DNA of 64,000 nucleotides, taken from assembly GCF_014201735.1 (NCBI RefSeq), contig NZ_JACHFE010000001.1, positions 558,001-622,000 of the forward strand, written 5' to 3'. The notes beneath the pieces are model-generated. The model was not told the DNA's origin, did not search any database, and saw only the letters and a list, made by a program, of their open reading frames with translations. Of the stretch, positions 1-7,801 are shown one piece after another; the first letter of the stretch is position 1; every line of letters begins with the position of its first letter. Origin of the DNA: Marinobacter oulmenensis. Lineage in GTDB: Bacteria; Pseudomonadota; Gammaproteobacteria; Pseudomonadales; Oleiphilaceae. Made by a program: the position numbers and the translations under genes.

Positions 1-1095
1 GCGGCGGTTCTGATGGCATTGCCGATGTCGCTCGTCAGAGTCCTGGTCGCCAAGGAACGCATGGGTACGGTGATGGGATTACTGGGCACTATGTCGGCAA
101 TCGGTACTGCGCTGGGGCCTTCTCTGGGTGGAGGTCTGATTGAGCTGATGGGCTGGCGTTCGATCTTTGCCCTGTTGCTGCTGTGTGCACTGGGCATGAT
201 GCTGATCGCGGTGAAGGGCATTCCCAGAGAAAAAAGAGCGGCTACCACGACGGTTCGCATGGATTCGGCGGGCAATCTCTGGTTGTGCCTGGCGCTGCTG
301 TTCTTCGCGATGTCTGCCACGGGGGGCAAAGTTGGCATGGCCCTCCCGATCTGGGCGCTACTGACTTCGGCCGCCATTGCGCTGGCTGTGTTTGTCGGCG
401 TCGAGAGGCGAGCCGCCGACCCGCTGGTACCCTTGGCCTTGCTCGGTCGCCGAACGCTTGCCAGTTCTCTGATCATGAACCTCATTGTCAGCGCCATCAT
501 GATGTCAACGCTGGTGGTCGGGCCCTTCTATCTGGCATATGGCCTGGGCCTGAGTGAACTGATGACCGGCATTGTGATGGCGGTCGGCCCTGCTGCTGCC
601 GCGCTGGCCGGTGTCCCCGCGGGGCAACTCACGGACCGGTTTGGCACCGATCGAACCCTGCTTGCGGGTCTGGTGCTTGCGACGGGCGGGTTGATCGGCT
701 TGGCGTTTCTGCCTATTAGAGTTGGGACTCCCGGCTACATAATGGCGCTGATACTGACAACACCGGGCTTTCAACTGTTCTTCGCCGCCAACAACACCGC
801 CATGATGGCCGAAGCGCCAGATGCGCAACGGGGCATGGTCTCCGGGCTGCTTGGCCTGTCGCGTAACCTGGGGTTCATGACCGGTGCATCACTGATGCCG
901 CTGCTTTTCGCCTCGTTGCTGGGTGAGCAGGGCGTGACCTTGAGTTCTACCTTCGCCATTGGCGAAGCCTTCTCCTTCACCTTTCTCTTGGCCGCAGGCT
1001 CGTTCGGACTTGCCATTGTGGCCTTTTTCGTTGGGAAGAAGCGCCTGACACCCATTTCGATTTCATTAACTTATCAAGGAGTGAATCATGACTGA
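1..1095 (+). CDS. MFS drug/solute exporter, DHA2-like (5' partial)
   Basis: Inner-membrane major facilitator superfamily transporter, probably a proton-driven exporter of the 14-helix EmrB/QacA type. The frame is open from base 1, so the N-terminus and first helices lie outside the window; the internal ATG at 13 is probably not the start. The antiporter motif C (GTALGPSLGG) is near residue 31 of the visible part and a motif A-like GQLTDRFG near residue 203. Many hydrophobic helices follow and the protein ends with a basic tail. Its last 8 bases overlap the next gene, so the two are probably co-transcribed. Substrate cannot be told. Confidence 0.85.
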   Translation, partial: AAVLMALPMSLVRVLVAKERMGTVMGLLGTMSAIGTALGPSLGGGLIELMGWRSIFALLLLCALGMMLIAVKGIPREKRAATTTVRMDSAGNLWLCLALLFFAMSATGGKVGMALPIWALLTSAAIALAVFVGVERRAADPLVPLALLGRRTLASSLIMNLIVSAIMMSTLVVGPFYLAYGLGLSELMTGIVMAVGPAAAALAGVPAGQLTDRFGTDRTLLAGLVLATGGLIGLAFLPIRVGTPGYIMALILTTPGFQLFFAANNTAMMAEAPDAQRGMVSGLLGLSRNLGFMTGASLMPLLFASLLGEQGVTLSSTFAIGEAFSFTFLLAAGSFGLAIVAFFVGKKRLTPISISLTYQGVNHD

Positions 1096-1894
1096 TACAA
1101 GCTCACATTCTATTGTCCATCGAGCCGCCGGCGAACCTCTGCCTGCTCACCTCAGCGGTCGATTCCATTTGGTCAGCACCGGCATCGGTGATGCCGGTAA
1201 CATTACCGTGAACGCTCAGGAGGTTCTGCGACGCGCCGATGTTGTATTCGGAACGTCTCGTTTGCTGGAGGCCTTTGCGGATCTTTTCAGGGGCAAGGAG
1301 CTCCATGATGCCGGGCATGGTCTCTTTATGGATCTGATCCGCAAGGACACGCCAGTCGAGCAAGCTGATGCGATGGAGGCTGAAGTCAGGCACATCGTCC
1401 GGAGCGCAGCGGCGCAAGGTAAGCGAATCGCGGTTATTGACTATGGTGACACCATGATTTTCGGGCCGCAGGCGGGCTTTCTCCGGGAGTTCAATGACCT
1501 CAATCCGGTGGTCATGCCCGGGGTGTCGAGCTTCAATGCCGCCAACGCGGCTTTGGCGCGCGATCTCATGACCGGAAGCACGAGCCGATCAGTTATCCTC
1601 TCATCTGCTTTTGATGCCCGGGATGACTATGCCGGCACCGACACCCTGCAAAGCCTGGCGCAAACCGGCTCCACGCTGGTCTTTTTTACGATGCGGTCAC
1701 GGTTCGAGCAGTTAACTGAGCACCTGAAGCGCGTTCTGCCTGGCTCCACCCCGCTCGCGGTCGTCTGCCACGCCGGCCAGAGTGAACAGCAGTCTGTCGT
1801 GCGAGCAACCCTTGACACCGCGGTTGCTGCGCTACAAGGGCGGGAGCTGCCATTTGAACACCTTGTTTATGTGGGGGATTTCCTCTCTGATTGA
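1088..1894 (+). CDS. tetrapyrrole methylase-fold SAM-dependent protein
   Basis: A 268-residue protein with the tetrapyrrole (corrin/porphyrin) methylase fold signature. The glycine-rich loop GIGDAGNIT is near residue 34, followed by a VLRRADVVFG strand/helix and a VMPGVSSFNAANAAL segment near 140, as in CobA/CysG-type methyltransferases. It is probably a SAM-dependent methyltransferase, but the sequence does not assign it to the cobalamin or siroheme pathway. No cob genes are nearby. It starts inside the end of the MFS gene (8-bp overlap, ribosome site AAGGAG just upstream), suggesting coupled translation. Function in this pair is unknown. Confidence 0.7.
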   Translation: MTDTSSHSIVHRAAGEPLPAHLSGRFHLVSTGIGDAGNITVNAQEVLRRADVVFGTSRLLEAFADLFRGKELHDAGHGLFMDLIRKDTPVEQADAMEAEVRHIVRSAAAQGKRIAVIDYGDTMIFGPQAGFLREFNDLNPVVMPGVSSFNAANAALARDLMTGSTSRSVILSSAFDARDDYAGTDTLQSLAQTGSTLVFFTMRSRFEQLTEHLKRVLPGSTPLAVVCHAGQSEQQSVVRATLDTAVAALQGRELPFEHLVYVGDFLSD

Positions 1895-2014
1895 GTACTT
1901 TCGCACAATAGAAGCGCTTTTGCGCGGATCCATCAAGCATTGAATTCCATGCTTTGAAACGTCTGAGATCCGTGAGTAGAGTGAAAGCCCTAATCACCAT
2001 TCGGGGAAAACGAC

Positions 2015-2377
2015 GTGGATATTCGCATTAAACGAGCCTATGAATCCGCTGCCCGGTCCGATGGGCCACGCGTATTGGTTGATCGCATCTGGCCCCGGGG
2101 CGTGTCTAAGGCCGATGCTGATATTGCCCATTGGTTCAAAGGCTTGGCACCGTCCACCGAACTGCGCAAATGGTTTGGGCATGACCCCGACAAATGGCCG
2201 GAATTTCAGGCACGCTACCTTAAGGAACTCCAGCAGCAGGCTGCCGCCGATGAGGTGCATGCCCTGAAAGCCCTACTTGAGGAGCACAACCGTATTACGC
2301 TGGTCTTTGCCGCCAGGGATACCGAACACAACAACGCCGTCGCTTTGCGAGGCTACTTGTTGAATGATCAACTCTAG
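2015..2377 (+). CDS. DUF488 family protein (YeaO-like)
   Basis: A 120-residue cytoplasmic protein with the hallmark opening of the DUF488/YeaO family: RIKRAYE, then LVDRIWPRG near residue 22 and WFGHDPDKWPEF near residue 52. It begins with GTG. The family is widespread and lacks a firmly established reaction. It stands alone, 120 bases after the methylase gene and convergent with the PLP enzyme gene. Length is normal for the family. Confidence 0.85.
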   Translation: MDIRIKRAYESAARSDGPRVLVDRIWPRGVSKADADIAHWFKGLAPSTELRKWFGHDPDKWPEFQARYLKELQQQAAADEVHALKALLEEHNRITLVFAARDTEHNNAVALRGYLLNDQL

Positions 2378-2388
2378 TCGTGATACGG

Positions 2389-2407
2389 GCCACGACGGGC
2401 CCGTGGC
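2389..2407. terminator. hairpin between convergent genes
   Basis: Inverted repeat GCCACG / CGTGGC with a 7-base GC-rich loop, lying between the convergent DUF488 and PLP-enzyme genes. There is no clear T-run, so this is a possible terminator only. Confidence 0.35.
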
Positions 2408-2420
2408 TGCTATGGCAGGT

Positions 2421-3602
2421 TTACATGGAATCCATGGCTTGTGTCAGGTCGTGTATCAAATCGTCCGGATTCTCCAGCCCCACCGACAGTCTCAACATAC
2501 CGTCACTGATCCCCCGTCGCTCCCGGTCGTCCCGGCTCAATGCGTAGTGACTGGTGGCACAGGGCTGACTGACCAGGCTCTCCACACCACCCAGGCTGGT
2601 GGCCAGCAGGAACACCTGAAGGCGGTCAGCCACTGCTGCGGTCTGCTCACGGTCAGCGTCCAGTTCAAGGGTCAGCATGCCGCCGAATCCCGTCATTTGT
2701 TGGCTGGCCAGATGATGCCCCGGGAATGCCTCCAGGCCGGGATAGAGCACCCGTTTGACTCTGGGGTGGTGTTCCATGGCCCGGGCCACGGCCAGAGCGT
2801 TGTCGTTATGTTGACGAATACGAACCGGCAGTGTGCGCAGGCTACGTGAGAGCAGAGCCGCGGTTTCCGGCGAGAGTAGCTGACCGAGGTTCTTGCGCCA
2901 CGCGTTGACAGTTGCCACCAGGGCATGTGAGGCCATCAGAGCGCCGGCGGTCAGGTCACTGTGACCTCCCAGGTATTTTGTGGCGCTGTGAACGACCAGA
3001 TCTGCGCCCAGCGCCAGCGGCCTCTGGTTGATCGGGGAGGCAAAGGTGTTATCCACCGCCAGTAACGCAGCTTTGCCATGAGCCCGCCGGGCGAGATCCG
3101 GAATATCCAGGATGGCCAAAGTGGGGTTGGCCGGCGTTTCACAAAAGACCAGCATGCCAGGTTGAGTCAGGGCCTCTTCGAGTTGACCCAGTTCCTGCTG
3201 AAGCAGGAAGCTGACCGGGATACCCAGGAGCCGGCAGTGATTGATCAGCAGCTCCTGCGTGCCACCATACACATCACCGACGCAGACAATGCCCTTGCGG
3301 CCATGTGCCAACAGGGTTGCGGAAATGGCGGCCATGCCAGAGGCAAAGGCCAGGGCATCCTCCGCGTTTTCCAGCGCCGCCAGCCCCTGCTCCAGTTCCC
3401 GAATGGTCGGGTTGGTTCCCCAGCGTGTGTACAGGTAGCCTTCTTCACGGCCTTCGATGACATCCAGCAATGCGCGGGTGTCACGGAATCGATAGGTTGT
3501 GGTGTTGTACACTGGTGAGTACGGGCTGCCAAACGCATCCCTGTGACGGCGATTATGGATAATGCCGGTGGCAGTGTTATCCCGGTTTCCGGTTTGAGTC
3601 AT
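2421..3602 (-). CDS. trans-sulfuration PLP enzyme (cystathionine gamma-synthase/lyase family)
   Basis: A 393-residue Cys/Met metabolism PLP-dependent enzyme of fold type I. The PLP lysine lies in SATKYLGGHSD near residue 207, preceded by the cofactor-binding aspartate in AVDNTFASP. YTRWGTNPT near residue 57 and the substrate-binding SLGGVESL near residue 340 are family signatures. Members interconvert cysteine, homocysteine and methionine via cystathionine, or cleave methionine. Sequence alone does not separate MetB, MetC-like lyase and methionine gamma-lyase. No met gene is adjacent, although metR/metE lie 25 kb away. Length is normal. Confidence 0.85.
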   Translation of the reverse strand: MTQTGNRDNTATGIIHNRRHRDAFGSPYSPVYNTTTYRFRDTRALLDVIEGREEGYLYTRWGTNPTIRELEQGLAALENAEDALAFASGMAAISATLLAHGRKGIVCVGDVYGGTQELLINHCRLLGIPVSFLLQQELGQLEEALTQPGMLVFCETPANPTLAILDIPDLARRAHGKAALLAVDNTFASPINQRPLALGADLVVHSATKYLGGHSDLTAGALMASHALVATVNAWRKNLGQLLSPETAALLSRSLRTLPVRIRQHNDNALAVARAMEHHPRVKRVLYPGLEAFPGHHLASQQMTGFGGMLTLELDADREQTAAVADRLQVFLLATSLGGVESLVSQPCATSHYALSRDDRERRGISDGMLRLSVGLENPDDLIHDLTQAMDSM

Positions 3603-3706
3603 AAATGGGGTCCGTCAGATAAACTTGAAAGGCCTGTGCAGTTGGCCGACCATCAAACGATACACCAATGCCCAAGTCGTTGACCATGAACATGGTTTTC
3701 GTTTGT

Positions 3707-3725
3707 ATGACCGCAATTCGGTCAT
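3707..3725. promoter_or_regulatory. ATGACCG-CAATT-CGGTCAT inverted repeat
   Basis: Perfect 7-bp inverted repeat with a 5-base spacer, in the gap between the Crp/Fnr gene (whose 3' end abuts it) and the PLP-enzyme promoter region. It could be a terminator for the regulator gene or an operator; no T-run follows. Confidence 0.35.
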
Positions 3726-3735
3726 TGATGACTCT

Positions 3736-4470
3736 TTAGCCGATACCACAGCACCGCAGCAGATCGGGCGATGTCAGCCCTGAATGCTGGTTGGAAAAGG
3801 TGTTGGTCGGGAGGTTGACCATGGCACAGAGCCGCTCCGGGTCCAGAATGACACATTCCCTGGCCTTGACGCTCAGGCAGCCGGCTTCCTTGAACTTCGA
3901 CAGCGTGCGGGACAGGGTTTCCGGCTCGATGTTGAGTTGCCGGGCAAGAATTCCCTGGGTAAAGGGCAGCTTTAACCAGCGTGTATGCTGATCCTGATAC
4001 AGTTCGGCCAGGAACATCACCAGGCGCTGGCCGGATTTGTTGACGGTGAGCTGGTCTATGCGGCTGACCGCGGAATAGAGGTTTCCGGCCATGTTGTGGG
4101 CAATGGCCATGGCAAATGCTGGACTGGTTTCAAAGAGTGTCCGCAGGTGCTGGCTATCCAGTTGCATCAGCTCACTGTCCTGCATGGTGACCGCTGACAG
4201 CGGGGCCCTCCGTTCTTCCTGAAAGGCCACCGTTTCCGCGAAGACCATTCCGCCGTGCAACTCCTGATAGACCTTCTCATGCCCCTCGTAGCCCAGCCGG
4301 TACAGGCGCACACAGCCGGATAACACCAGGAAATAGCACGACAGCCTGTCGCCCTGAAGGAACAGGTGTTCGCCCTTGGTGACCGAAACTTTAACGGCGT
4401 CACGGCAGAGCGATTCGCGCTGGGCCACTGACAGATTCCGGAACAGTTCTATTTCGGCCAGTTCCTTCAT
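3736..4470 (-). CDS. Crp/Fnr-family transcriptional regulator (Dnr-like)
   Basis: A 244-residue regulator with an N-terminal cyclic-nucleotide-type sensory barrel (LFLQGDRLSCYFLVLSGCVRLYR near residue 35) and a C-terminal winged helix-turn-helix (FTQGILARQLNIEPETLSRTLSKFKEAG). It lacks the N-terminal cysteine cluster of FNR/ANR, which points to the Dnr/NnrR class of heme-based NO sensors; this is inferred from the family. The start at 4470 is chosen over 4497 because GAGG lies 8-9 bases upstream of that ATG. It is divergent from the CopD-like gene. A second Dnr-like regulator sits at 43.6 kb. Confidence 0.82.
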   Translation of the reverse strand: MKELAEIELFRNLSVAQRESLCRDAVKVSVTKGEHLFLQGDRLSCYFLVLSGCVRLYRLGYEGHEKVYQELHGGMVFAETVAFQEERRAPLSAVTMQDSELMQLDSQHLRTLFETSPAFAMAIAHNMAGNLYSAVSRIDQLTVNKSGQRLVMFLAELYQDQHTRWLKLPFTQGILARQLNIEPETLSRTLSKFKEAGCLSVKARECVILDPERLCAMVNLPTNTFSNQHSGLTSPDLLRCCGIG

Positions 4471-4582
4471 GGCTGAACCTCGGCATTGTGTTGACAATAG
4501 TCATTATCGAATAGAATTGAAGTGCGGATAATACTGGTTATCAAACTACATCATTTACCGGATCAGGAATCAAGGGTTATCC

Positions 4583-5020
4583 ATGGAATACACTGTGCTG
4601 TTACTTGTTCATCTGGGCTGTGCCATCCTGTTCATTGGCGTGGTGGCGTTCGAAGTGCTGTTCCTGGAGCCTATTCGCACTCATCTGCCGGATAACATGA
4701 TGGAACTGGTGGAGGCTGGTATTCACACCCGGGCACGGCGGTTCATGCCTTTTGTTGTTGGGTTGTTGTTCGCTTCGGGTATCGGCTTGCTATGGCGTAT
4801 CTACTGGGGTGGCTGGTACCCACCGTTTTCTAGCACGTTTTCAACGCTGCTGACCGTCAAAATCCTTCTCGCCATCAGTGTTCTGGTGCACTTCATTACG
4901 GCGATCCGTGCCGCCGTATGCAACACCATGACATCCCGCCGGTTTCGGTTGACCCATTACAGCGTGTTTGCACACATGATCCTGATTGTCATCCTTGCCA
5001 AGGCTATGACGACCCTCTGA
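4583..5020 (+). CDS. CopD-like four-helix integral membrane protein
   Basis: A 145-residue membrane protein with four hydrophobic helices at about residues 3-25, 52-72, 87-109 and 122-143. Histidines lie inside or next to helices (LLLVHLG, VLVHFI, HYSVFAHM), a pattern typical of CopD-superfamily and heme-b membrane proteins. Function is not established: it may bind heme or copper, or serve as a small redox protein. It is read divergently from the Dnr-like regulator, and the 85-110 base gap holds an FNR/DNR half-site (ATCAA at about 4550), so NO or oxygen control is plausible but unproven. Confidence 0.65.
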   Translation: MEYTVLLLVHLGCAILFIGVVAFEVLFLEPIRTHLPDNMMELVEAGIHTRARRFMPFVVGLLFASGIGLLWRIYWGGWYPPFSSTFSTLLTVKILLAISVLVHFITAIRAAVCNTMTSRRFRLTHYSVFAHMILIVILAKAMTTL

Positions 5021-5434
5021 GGGCTCCGGCCGCCGCCATAGCCAGATCAACACGCAGGCCATGGAGGTTACAGAAAACACCACGCTGGGGAGGTGCTCCA
5101 CGGACAGTATCAGAACCGCGGCAGCCAGCGACATGGTGCCGGTGGCCGCCCATTTGGCGCGCCTTGGCAGCCGGCCCTGGCGCCAATGTTCCAGTAGCGG
5201 GCCAAATACCCGATTCCTTTGCAGCCAGTTATGCAGCCTGGGGGAGCTTTTTGAAGCCGCCCAGGCTGACAGGAGCACGAACTCGGTGGTCGGCAGCCCC
5301 GGCACGACAACACCGATGCCGGCAACCGCCAGGCTGATCAGGGCCAGGATCAGCAGAAAAAAACGGGCCACCCGTGATCTCATGGACAAGGCCGTGGGTA
5401 CCTCGATGTTAAAGCTGGCAGAATCGTTCGACAT
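4841..5434 (-). CDS. DUF454 (YbaN-like) membrane protein with 3' overlap
   Basis: DUF454 inner-membrane protein. Residues ~20-135 carry the family core: hydrophobic helix, GVVVPGLPTTEFVLLSAWAASKSSP near residue 43, FGPLLEHWRQGR near residue 77, then two more helices. The start overlaps the end of the heme-oxygenase gene by 26 bases, so the two form an operon. Family members usually stop soon after the last helix (about 125-140 residues). Here the frame continues for about 57 polar residues antiparallel to the CopD-like gene, a 180-base convergent overlap. The tail may be a non-conserved extension after loss of the original stop. Confidence 0.75.
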   Translation of the reverse strand: MSNDSASFNIEVPTALSMRSRVARFFLLILALISLAVAGIGVVVPGLPTTEFVLLSAWAASKSSPRLHNWLQRNRVFGPLLEHWRQGRLPRRAKWAATGTMSLAAAVLILSVEHLPSVVFSVTSMACVLIWLWRRPEPSEGRHSLGKDDNQDHVCKHAVMGQPKPAGCHGVAYGGTDRRNEVHQNTDGEKDFDGQQR

Positions 5435-6002
5435 AACCCATCACCGTGGAGAACGCCGCCTGAGCCCCTGCATCGGCCCGCTTCTGTTCCTCGTCGGACA
5501 GCTCAATGGCATCCACCTGAGCCATGAACTCCCGCCAGCTGGGCGCCCGGCCATCGGCGTGTGCGGCAAGATGTCGGGCGCCGAAGGTGTCGTCGAGCCC
5601 CAGCTTGGCCGCTTTCTTGAACAGTATCGCGCCACCCAGGTTGGAGCCTTCCTCCACATAGAGCCAGCCCAGGGCCGTGGGGAAATCAAAAGCGTCAGAG
5701 AAAACCGGGGCTGTGCTGAATGTTGGCAGGCCGGAGCCCAGGTCGGACAGGTCCCTGGCCACCCGCTCAAGGCGCCGTCTCTGCGACAGGCCGGGAAGCA
5801 ACTGATTCAACTGTTCGTTATGGAAAAGCGCCGCGACGTCGCGGTGAAAGGCGTACTGAACGCGCAGGAAGGCGGTATAGTGCTCCCGGCTGGCGAAGGG
5901 GTCAAACGCCATGATGCGGTTGTCGAGCTTGTCGTGGGTATCGTGGGTCAGGGCGCGGAAACGGGCGCAGTGCCCCCGTTCCGCCGTCATGGTCGCTGTC
6001 AT
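5409..6002 (-). CDS. hemO: heme oxygenase (biliverdin-producing, HemO/PigA type)
   Basis: A 197-residue heme oxygenase that would open the heme ring to biliverdin, CO and ferrous iron in the cytoplasm. The proximal histidine region is ALTHDTHDKLD near residue 20, and the distal-helix glycine motif GWLYVEEGSNLGGA is near residue 112. Length matches bacterial HemO. It leads a two-gene operon with the DUF454 gene and lies just beyond the fecI/fecR pair of the heme-uptake region. It therefore provides the iron-release step for heme imported by the two TonB receptors. The upstream region has a palindrome that could bind Fur. Confidence 0.9.
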   Translation of the reverse strand: MTATMTAERGHCARFRALTHDTHDKLDNRIMAFDPFASREHYTAFLRVQYAFHRDVAALFHNEQLNQLLPGLSQRRRLERVARDLSDLGSGLPTFSTAPVFSDAFDFPTALGWLYVEEGSNLGGAILFKKAAKLGLDDTFGARHLAAHADGRAPSWREFMAQVDAIELSDEEQKRADAGAQAAFSTVMGYVERFCQL

Positions 6003-6036
6003 GGAATATCCTTGAATTGAGACTGGGTCATGATTT

Positions 6037-6051
6037 GAATGCTGTGCATTC
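6037..6051. promoter_or_regulatory. GAATGC-TGT-GCATTC palindrome upstream of hemO
   Basis: A perfect 6-bp inverted repeat with a 3-base centre, followed at once by a third hexamer, GCATTT. It lies 35 bases upstream of hemO. The hexamer array is reminiscent of Fur sites but departs from the GATAAT consensus; assignment to Fur is inference. Confidence 0.4.
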
Positions 6052-6127
6052 GCATTTAACTAGGACGCAGTACCCACCCGATTCAGGTATACCTTTTTGT
6101 TATTAGGATTGTCTTTATTAGTCTTTC

Positions 6128-7183
6128 TCAGTAAATAACCGTCATCCCCGGCAGGCTGACCAGTTCCGCATCCAGGGCGCGACCGAGGTTTTCCGTGGCA
6201 CTGTCCATGTTCTCCAGGGCAAATACGGCGCTGACGGGGCGCTGTGCAAGCTGTTCGCTGGCGATAACTATCCGGCCAGCACCATAACGGCCTAACTGTC
6301 GGGTGACCTCGGCCAGCGGCGCCCGCCGGAAGACCAGCATGCCCCGGCTCCAGGCTGTAATGTTGTCGATATTGAGGTCAACCGGCGTGACGCCGGTTTC
6401 AGGGTTGAAGTGGACGGTCTGCGCCTGTTTTACCTCCCGGTAACCCATGCCGCTATCGGGTGTCCTGTCGAGCTTGACCGATACGCTGTGTTCCAGAACG
6501 GCGACCAGGCCTGCGCCCTTGTCCTCCTGGCGCACCAGGTAGCGGGTTCCCAGAGCGCGGATGTCAGCGCCTGAGGTCTCCACAATGAACGGTCTGGGGT
6601 CCTGGCTGGTCACCGGGCTGGGGCTGAAAATGCCTTCGCCCTGTAGCAGTTCCACCCGCCGTCCATCCGCGGAGTAATTGACGTTGATGGCGCTCTCGCT
6701 GGCCAGTTGCACCCGGCTGCCATCTTCAAGGGTAAAGTCGAGGGTTTCACCAGTCCGGGCATAATGGTCCGCCTGGATTTGCATCAGCCAGTGCGTCTGG
6801 CTCAACCACAGGGAGAATACCCCGAGCACCAGAACAAGGGCTGTCGCCTGGGGCCATTGCCAGTGCATGGGGTTAGGCCGGAGCCAGGCCAGCGTCGGGC
6901 GAAAGCGCCGGGTTGCCGGGCGCTCCGGCATGGCCAGATCCGGGTCATTGCAGAGGCTGGCACTGGCCTGCCAGGCCTGTAATGCCTTTTGGGCTGCTTG
7001 TTCGTGTCGGGGGTCGCGTTCCCGCCAGCGGGTAAAAGCCCGTTGCTGGCGCGACGATAGCCGCCCCTGTTGCTGCTTCATGACCCAGAGCGCGGCGCGC
7101 TGATCAATCCTGCTGGGTTCCGGGTTATTCAACATCGGGTGTCTGCCAAAACAGTGGTCGTCATCAGGTGCTTTGTTAAGCAT
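6128..7183 (-). CDS. FecR-family anti-sigma regulator
   Basis: A 351-residue FecR-type cytoplasmic-membrane regulator that relays outer-membrane receptor occupancy to an ECF sigma factor. The N-terminal DUF4880-like region (QRAALWVMKQQQGRLSSRQQRAFTRWRERDPRHEQA) starts near residue 28. One membrane helix follows at about 110-130, then the periplasmic FecR domain (YARTGETLDFTLEDGSRVQLASESAI near 140) and a C-terminal STN-interacting region (RRAPLAEVTRQLGRYGAGRIVI). The gene begins 8 bases after the sigma gene stop, so the pair is an operon. A second ATG at residue 17 (7135) is an alternative start. The likely partner receptor is the STN-bearing one at 11.7-14.9 kb. Confidence 0.9.
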   Translation of the reverse strand: MLNKAPDDDHCFGRHPMLNNPEPSRIDQRAALWVMKQQQGRLSSRQQRAFTRWRERDPRHEQAAQKALQAWQASASLCNDPDLAMPERPATRRFRPTLAWLRPNPMHWQWPQATALVLVLGVFSLWLSQTHWLMQIQADHYARTGETLDFTLEDGSRVQLASESAINVNYSADGRRVELLQGEGIFSPSPVTSQDPRPFIVETSGADIRALGTRYLVRQEDKGAGLVAVLEHSVSVKLDRTPDSGMGYREVKQAQTVHFNPETGVTPVDLNIDNITAWSRGMLVFRRAPLAEVTRQLGRYGAGRIVIASEQLAQRPVSAVFALENMDSATENLGRALDAELVSLPGMTVIY

Positions 7184-7191
7184 ATATCGGT

Positions 7192-7692
7192 TTAGCGGTT
7201 GTTGCCTGTCTCGTTATGTTGGCTGATTCGGTTGAGTGCCGAGGCCAGGTGCTTCTGCACCGAACTTGTGGAAATTCTCAGGTAACGGGCGGTCTCCTTG
7301 TGGGTTTTACCGGTCACCCGGCAGAGAATGAAGACATCCTGCGTCAGCTTGGGCATGGTTGCCAAACTCGCCTTGATGCGTTCCAGGGTGATAACAGTCC
7401 CCGCCTGCATTTCAGGGCCTCCGGACTCGTCATGACAGGTGTCCAGGCGGTCGGTATCGGCGTCGGTTTTTCGGACCGTCTGGCGGCGGTGGTGGTCGAT
7501 CAGAAGGTTGTTGGCGATCCGGAAAAGGTAGGAGGGCAGATTCCTGACCGAGTCCAGGTCCGGCTTGTCTGCGGCGCGCAGATAGGTTTCCTGGACCAGG
7601 TCCTCCGAGAGCTCCGGATCGCCGGTCTTGCCAAGCAGATGGTTGTACAGTGGCGTTGAATAGATATGGAACAGCTTTTCCAGCACGGACAC
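7192..7692 (-). CDS. FecI-like ECF sigma factor
   Basis: A 166-residue sigma-70 factor with only regions 2 and 4. Region 2 includes LSEDLVQETYLRAADKPD near residue 28 and YLFRIANNLLIDHHRR near 56; region 4 includes LTQDVFILCRVTGKTHKETARYLRISTSSVQKHL near 118. GTG start. It is followed by fecR, the usual FecI/FecR pair controlling a TonB receptor operon in response to ligand binding. A strong Fur-like box lies just upstream, so low iron should raise its level. Its target promoter is most likely upstream of the TonB receptor gene that ends at 11684. Confidence 0.92.
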   Translation of the reverse strand: MSVLEKLFHIYSTPLYNHLLGKTGDPELSEDLVQETYLRAADKPDLDSVRNLPSYLFRIANNLLIDHHRRQTVRKTDADTDRLDTCHDESGGPEMQAGTVITLERIKASLATMPKLTQDVFILCRVTGKTHKETARYLRISTSSVQKHLASALNRISQHNETGNNR

Positions 7693-7729
7693 ATCCTGGT
7701 TCGGATAAGGTGTTATGGCAGGACGTAAA

Positions 7730-7748
7730 AATGATAATCAATTGCATT
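7730..7748. promoter_or_regulatory. Fur box upstream of the ECF sigma gene
   Basis: AATGATAATCAATTGCATT closely follows the Fur consensus (GATAATGATAATCATTATC), including an uninterrupted AATGATAATCA. It lies about 40 bases upstream of the sigma gene start, which fits direct iron repression of the FecI/FecR pair. Confidence 0.75.
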
Positions 7749-7801
7749 TTAGCGCCGGGAATTGTTTGCCGCAACTGTCGCCTGGGGAGGGTCATGGGGA
7801 A

